9,664 nt of DNA. It comes from CAISIP01 sp037968655 (GTDB lineage Bacteria; Pseudomonadota; Gammaproteobacteria; Burkholderiales; Burkholderiaceae_C). How positions within the stretch are numbered: the first letter of the stretch is position 1; every line of letters begins with the position of its first letter. Below the pieces are notes generated by a model. The model saw only the letters and a program-made list of their open reading frames with translations. It ran no database searches and had not been told where the DNA came from. Below are positions 7,245 to 9,664 of this stretch, piece by piece. The DNA is taken from the NCBI GenBank assembly GCA_037968655.1, contig JBBKVW010000394.1, forward strand, positions 1 through 9,664, given 5' to 3'. Both the position numbers and the translations under genes were made by a program.

Positions 7245-7249
7245 GAGGA
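7245..7249 (+). promoter_or_regulatory. Ribosome binding site of the TAXI receptor gene
   Basis: GAGGA ends 9 nt before the ATG at 7259. It favours this start over an in-frame ATG at 7199, which would add 20 residues ahead of the signal peptide. Confidence 0.6.
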
Positions 7250-7258
7250 AATATTCGC

Positions 7259-8236
7259 ATGTCCAAATTACCCCTATTGAAAACCCTGGCAGTCGCAGCT
7301 GCGTTCTCTGGCGCGCTGATCAGCGCGCCGGCAGTTGCCCAGCAGAAATTCGTGACCATCGGCACCGGTGGCGTAACCGGCGTGTACTACGCAGCCGGCG
7401 GCGCGATCTGCCGCCTGATGAACAAGGACCGCGCCAAGCACGGCATCCGCTGCTCGGTCGAATCGACGGGCGGCTCGGTGTTCAACATCAACACCATCAA
7501 GGCCGGCGAACTCGACTTCGGCGTCGCCCAGTCGGACTGGCAGTACCACGCATCCAAGGGCACGGCGGTATTCGAAAAAGATGGCCCATTCAAGGAACTG
7601 CGTGCAGTGTTCTCGGTGCACCCGGAGCCCTTCACGGTGCTGGCGCGCAAGGAAGCCAACATCACCAAGTTCGAGGACTTCAAGGGCAAGCGCTTCAACG
7701 TCGGCAACCCCGGCTCGGGCACCCGCGCCTCGATGGAATCGCTGCTGACGGCGATGGGCATGAAGCTTGGCGACTTCTCGCTCGCCTCCGAGCTCAAGGC
7801 CGACGAGCATGGCGCGGCCTTGTGTGACAACAAGATCGACGGCTTCTTCTATGGCGTGGGCCACCCCGCTGCCAACATCCAGGATCCGGTCACCACCTGC
7901 GGCGCCAAGCTGGTTCCGCTGACTGGCCCGGCTGTCGACAAGCTGGTCTCCGGCGCGCCCTACTACGCCAAGGTCGAGATCCCCGGCGGCATGTATGCCG
8001 GCAATCCCAAGGGCACGCCAACATACGGCGTACTGGCAACCTTCGTGACCTCGTCCAAGGTAGCCGACGCCACCGTGTACGAACTGGTCAAGGCCGTGTT
8101 CGAAAACTTCGATGACTTCAAGAAGCTGCACCCTGCCTTTGCGCATTTGGAGCCCAAGGACATGGTCAAGAACGGCAACTCGGCGCCCCTGCATCCAGGC
8201 GCGATGAAGTACTACAAGGAAAAGGGCTGGTTGTAA
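7259..8236 (+). CDS. TAXI-family TRAP transporter solute-binding receptor
   Basis: 325-residue periplasmic receptor. A classical Sec signal peptide is present: MSKLPLLK, then a hydrophobic core, then APAVA with likely cleavage after Ala27. The mature protein opens with TIGTGGVTGVYYAAGGAICR (33-52), the defining TAXI motif. Further family features are STGGSVFNI (69-77), FGVAQSDWQY (87-96), VGNPGSGTRASME (148-160) and DGFFYGVGHPAANI (194-207). Four Cys (51, 65, 189, 214) in the mature part could form disulfides in the periplasm. Studied TAXI receptors bind small carboxylates such as glutamate or 2-oxoglutarate, which would fit the aminotransferase next door, but the ligand is not readable here. 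The membrane partner starts 94 nt downstream. Confidence 0.94.
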   Translation: MSKLPLLKTLAVAAAFSGALISAPAVAQQKFVTIGTGGVTGVYYAAGGAICRLMNKDRAKHGIRCSVESTGGSVFNINTIKAGELDFGVAQSDWQYHASKGTAVFEKDGPFKELRAVFSVHPEPFTVLARKEANITKFEDFKGKRFNVGNPGSGTRASMESLLTAMGMKLGDFSLASELKADEHGAALCDNKIDGFFYGVGHPAANIQDPVTTCGAKLVPLTGPAVDKLVSGAPYYAKVEIPGGMYAGNPKGTPTYGVLATFVTSSKVADATVYELVKAVFENFDDFKKLHPAFAHLEPKDMVKNGNSAPLHPGAMKYYKEKGWL

Positions 8237-8258
8237 TCTGACCGCCTGACATTCCCAG

Positions 8259-8277
8259 CCCCGGCGCAACGCCGGGG
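8259..8277 (+). terminator. Perfect hairpin after the TAXI receptor gene (first of two)
   Basis: CCCCGGCG and CGCCGGGG form an 8-bp all-GC stem with a CAA loop, 22 nt after the receptor stop. Only TT follows, so it is not a full intrinsic terminator. It probably attenuates read-through or protects the receptor message from 3' decay. Confidence 0.6.
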
Positions 8278-8284
8278 TTCGATC

Positions 8285-8307
8285 ACGGCCGGCCCAGTGC
8301 CGGCCGT
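8285..8307 (+). terminator. Second perfect hairpin between receptor and permease genes
   Basis: ACGGCCGGC and GCCGGCCGT form a 9-bp stem with a 5-nt loop, followed by the pyrimidine-rich CCTTCTTTCT. Together with the first hairpin it fills the 94-nt gap. The permease ribosome binding site (GGAG, 8318-8321) lies just beyond it, so partial termination or folding here could lower permease output relative to the receptor. Confidence 0.6.
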
Positions 8308-8330
8308 CCTTCTTTCTGGAGACCGTAGCA

Positions 8331-9664
8331 ATGGCAAAAAAGACCCAAGACGCGGCTGAAGTCGACGTCAATCAACTGGCGGCCGATTCAGACACCGGCG
8401 GCCGAAAACCCGGGCCCTCCGTCAAGAAACTGATGCTCGGCGTGACCCTGGCCTGGAGCATGTTCCAGCTCTGGATCGCCTCGCCCCTGCCCTTCATAGT
8501 GGGCATCGGTGTCTTCAATGACACCCAGTCGCGCTCGATTCACCTGGCGTTCGCAGTCTTCCTGGCCTATCTGGCCTACCCGGCCTTTGCCAGTTCGCGG
8601 CGCGATCGCGTGCCAGTGCTTGACTGGGTATTTGCCGCGGTGGGTGCCTTCTGTGCCGCCTACCTGTTCCTGTTCTACCGTGAGTTGGCCACCCGTCCTG
8701 GCCAGCCTACCGATTTCGACCTGGCCGTTGCGGCCACCGGCGTGGTGCTGCTGCTGGAGGCAACGCGGCGCGCGCTCGGCCTGCCGATGGTGATCGTCGC
8801 CATCGTTTTCCTGGGCTACACCTTCGGTGGGCCCTACATGCCCGATCTGATTGCGCACAAGGGCGCCTCGTTGTCGCGTGCGATGTCACACCAGTGGCTG
8901 ACCACCGAGGGGGTGTTTGGCGTTGCACTGGGTGTTTCAAGCGGCTTCATCTTTCTGTTCGTGTTGTTCGGTGCCCTGCTCGACAAGGCCGGAGCCGGCA
9001 ACTATTTCATCAAATCGGCGTTTGCGCTGCTCGGCCATATGCGCGGCGGCCCGGCCAAGGCGGCCGTGGTGTCGTCGGCGGCCACCGGCATCATCTCGGG
9101 CTCGTCGATCGCCAACGTGGTGACGACCGGCACCTTCACGATTCCGCTGATGAAGCGGGTCGGCTACCGGCCCGACCAGGCCGGCGCGGTCGAGGTGTCG
9201 AGTTCGGTCAACGGCCAGCTAATGCCACCGGTGATGGGCGCTGCGGCCTTCCTGATGGTCGAGTACGTGGGCATTCCCTACACCGAGGTGATCAAGCACG
9301 CCTTTCTGCCGGCCATCATCTCCTATATTGCGCTGTTTTACATCGTGCACCTGGAGGCGCTCAAGGCCGACCTGCAGGGCCTGCCGCGCCGCGGCAACGC
9401 AACCCATGGCCAGCGCCTGGTGTCGTTTGTCTCAACTGTGGCCGGCTTCATCGTGCTCTCGGGCATCGTCTATTACGGCATCGGCTGGATCAAGGATGTG
9501 GCCGGGGCGGCTGCCATCTACATCATCGGCGTCGGCGTGATGGCAGCGTATCTGGGCCTTTTGTGGATCGGTGCCCAACAGCCCGAACTGGAACTCGACG
9601 ACCCGAACGCCCCGGTGTTCGAACTGCCCGAAACCCGCCCGACATTGCTCGCCGGCCTGCATTA
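8331..9664 (+). CDS. TRAP transporter fused permease (small plus large membrane domains), partial at window end
   Basis: The frame is open for 444 codons from the ATG at 8331 and runs off the window; no stop is reached. GGAGA lies 9 nt before the start. After a soluble hydrophilic N-terminus of about 30 residues come several membrane spans (roughly 33-170) matching the DctQ-like small domain. From about 190 the DctM-like large domain follows, with VALGVSSGFIFLFVLFGALLD (198-218, in part), the conserved motif SSAATGIISGSSIANVVTTG (248-267) and SSVNGQLMPPVMGAAAFLM (291-309), which in TRAP permeases line the ion and substrate path. Fusion of the two domains is the rule for TAXI systems, and full proteins are usually about 650-870 residues, so a third or more is missing. 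It works with the receptor just upstream as an ion-driven secondary importer. Confidence 0.93.
   Translation, partial: MAKKTQDAAEVDVNQLAADSDTGGRKPGPSVKKLMLGVTLAWSMFQLWIASPLPFIVGIGVFNDTQSRSIHLAFAVFLAYLAYPAFASSRRDRVPVLDWVFAAVGAFCAAYLFLFYRELATRPGQPTDFDLAVAATGVVLLLEATRRALGLPMVIVAIVFLGYTFGGPYMPDLIAHKGASLSRAMSHQWLTTEGVFGVALGVSSGFIFLFVLFGALLDKAGAGNYFIKSAFALLGHMRGGPAKAAVVSSAATGIISGSSIANVVTTGTFTIPLMKRVGYRPDQAGAVEVSSSVNGQLMPPVMGAAAFLMVEYVGIPYTEVIKHAFLPAIISYIALFYIVHLEALKADLQGLPRRGNATHGQRLVSFVSTVAGFIVLSGIVYYGIGWIKDVAGAAAIYIIGVGVMAAYLGLLWIGAQQPELELDDPNAPVFELPETRPTLLAGLH

Noticed and set aside
7274..8371. 365-codon minus-strand open frame opposite the TAXI receptor gene.
   Set aside because: No family motif; the plus strand shows a complete receptor with signal peptide and signature motifs.
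1..9664. CRISPR arrays, tRNA genes, insertion sequences, phage or toxin-antitoxin modules.
   Set aside because: No spaced direct repeats, tRNA-like cloverleaf, transposase-like protein or terminal inverted repeats were recognised, and nearly all of the window is accounted for by the listed genes.

Overview
The window is GC-rich (roughly 60-65% by eye), densely coded bacterial DNA. Codon usage, the opp/dpp-type operon with ATGA/GTGA gene overlaps, and a TAXI receptor next to a fused TRAP permease suggest a proteobacterium, most likely Betaproteobacteria (Burkholderiales-like). The taxonomic call is inference from style, since there is no rRNA or other marker gene.

Left half, minus strand (about 1-5676, read right to left): an ornithine cyclodeaminase/mu-crystallin family protein (4672-5676), then after 113 nt a Tat-exported family-5 solute-binding protein (2999-4558). 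These are followed by two inner-membrane permeases (1958-2944 and 1104-1961), an ABC ATPase (85-1107), and the first 29 codons of a probable second ATPase that leaves the window (1-88). Together the last five make a dipeptide/oligopeptide/nickel-class ABC importer. The last three junctions overlap by 4 nt (GTGA, ATGA, ATGA), so translation is probably coupled.

Right half, plus strand (5833-9664): a class III PLP-dependent aminotransferase (5833-7179), a secreted TAXI-type TRAP receptor (7259-8236), and a fused TRAP permease cut by the window end (8331 onward). The two arms diverge from a 156-nt intergenic region (5677-5832) that carries short inverted repeats. A perfect -35 hexamer overlaps the aminotransferase stop, and two strong tandem hairpins separate receptor and permease genes.

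Taken together this looks like an uptake-and-catabolism locus: two unrelated importers (ATP-driven ABC and ion-driven TRAP) flank an aminotransferase and an NAD(P)-dependent OCD-family enzyme. The likely substrate is a small amino- or carboxyl-bearing compound or its peptide/conjugate, but the sequence does not identify it. Each gene belongs to a recognised family. I found no CRISPR array, transposon, phage, toxin-antitoxin or defence system. The points most worth a second look are the altered motifs in the OCD-family enzyme and the gene combination itself.
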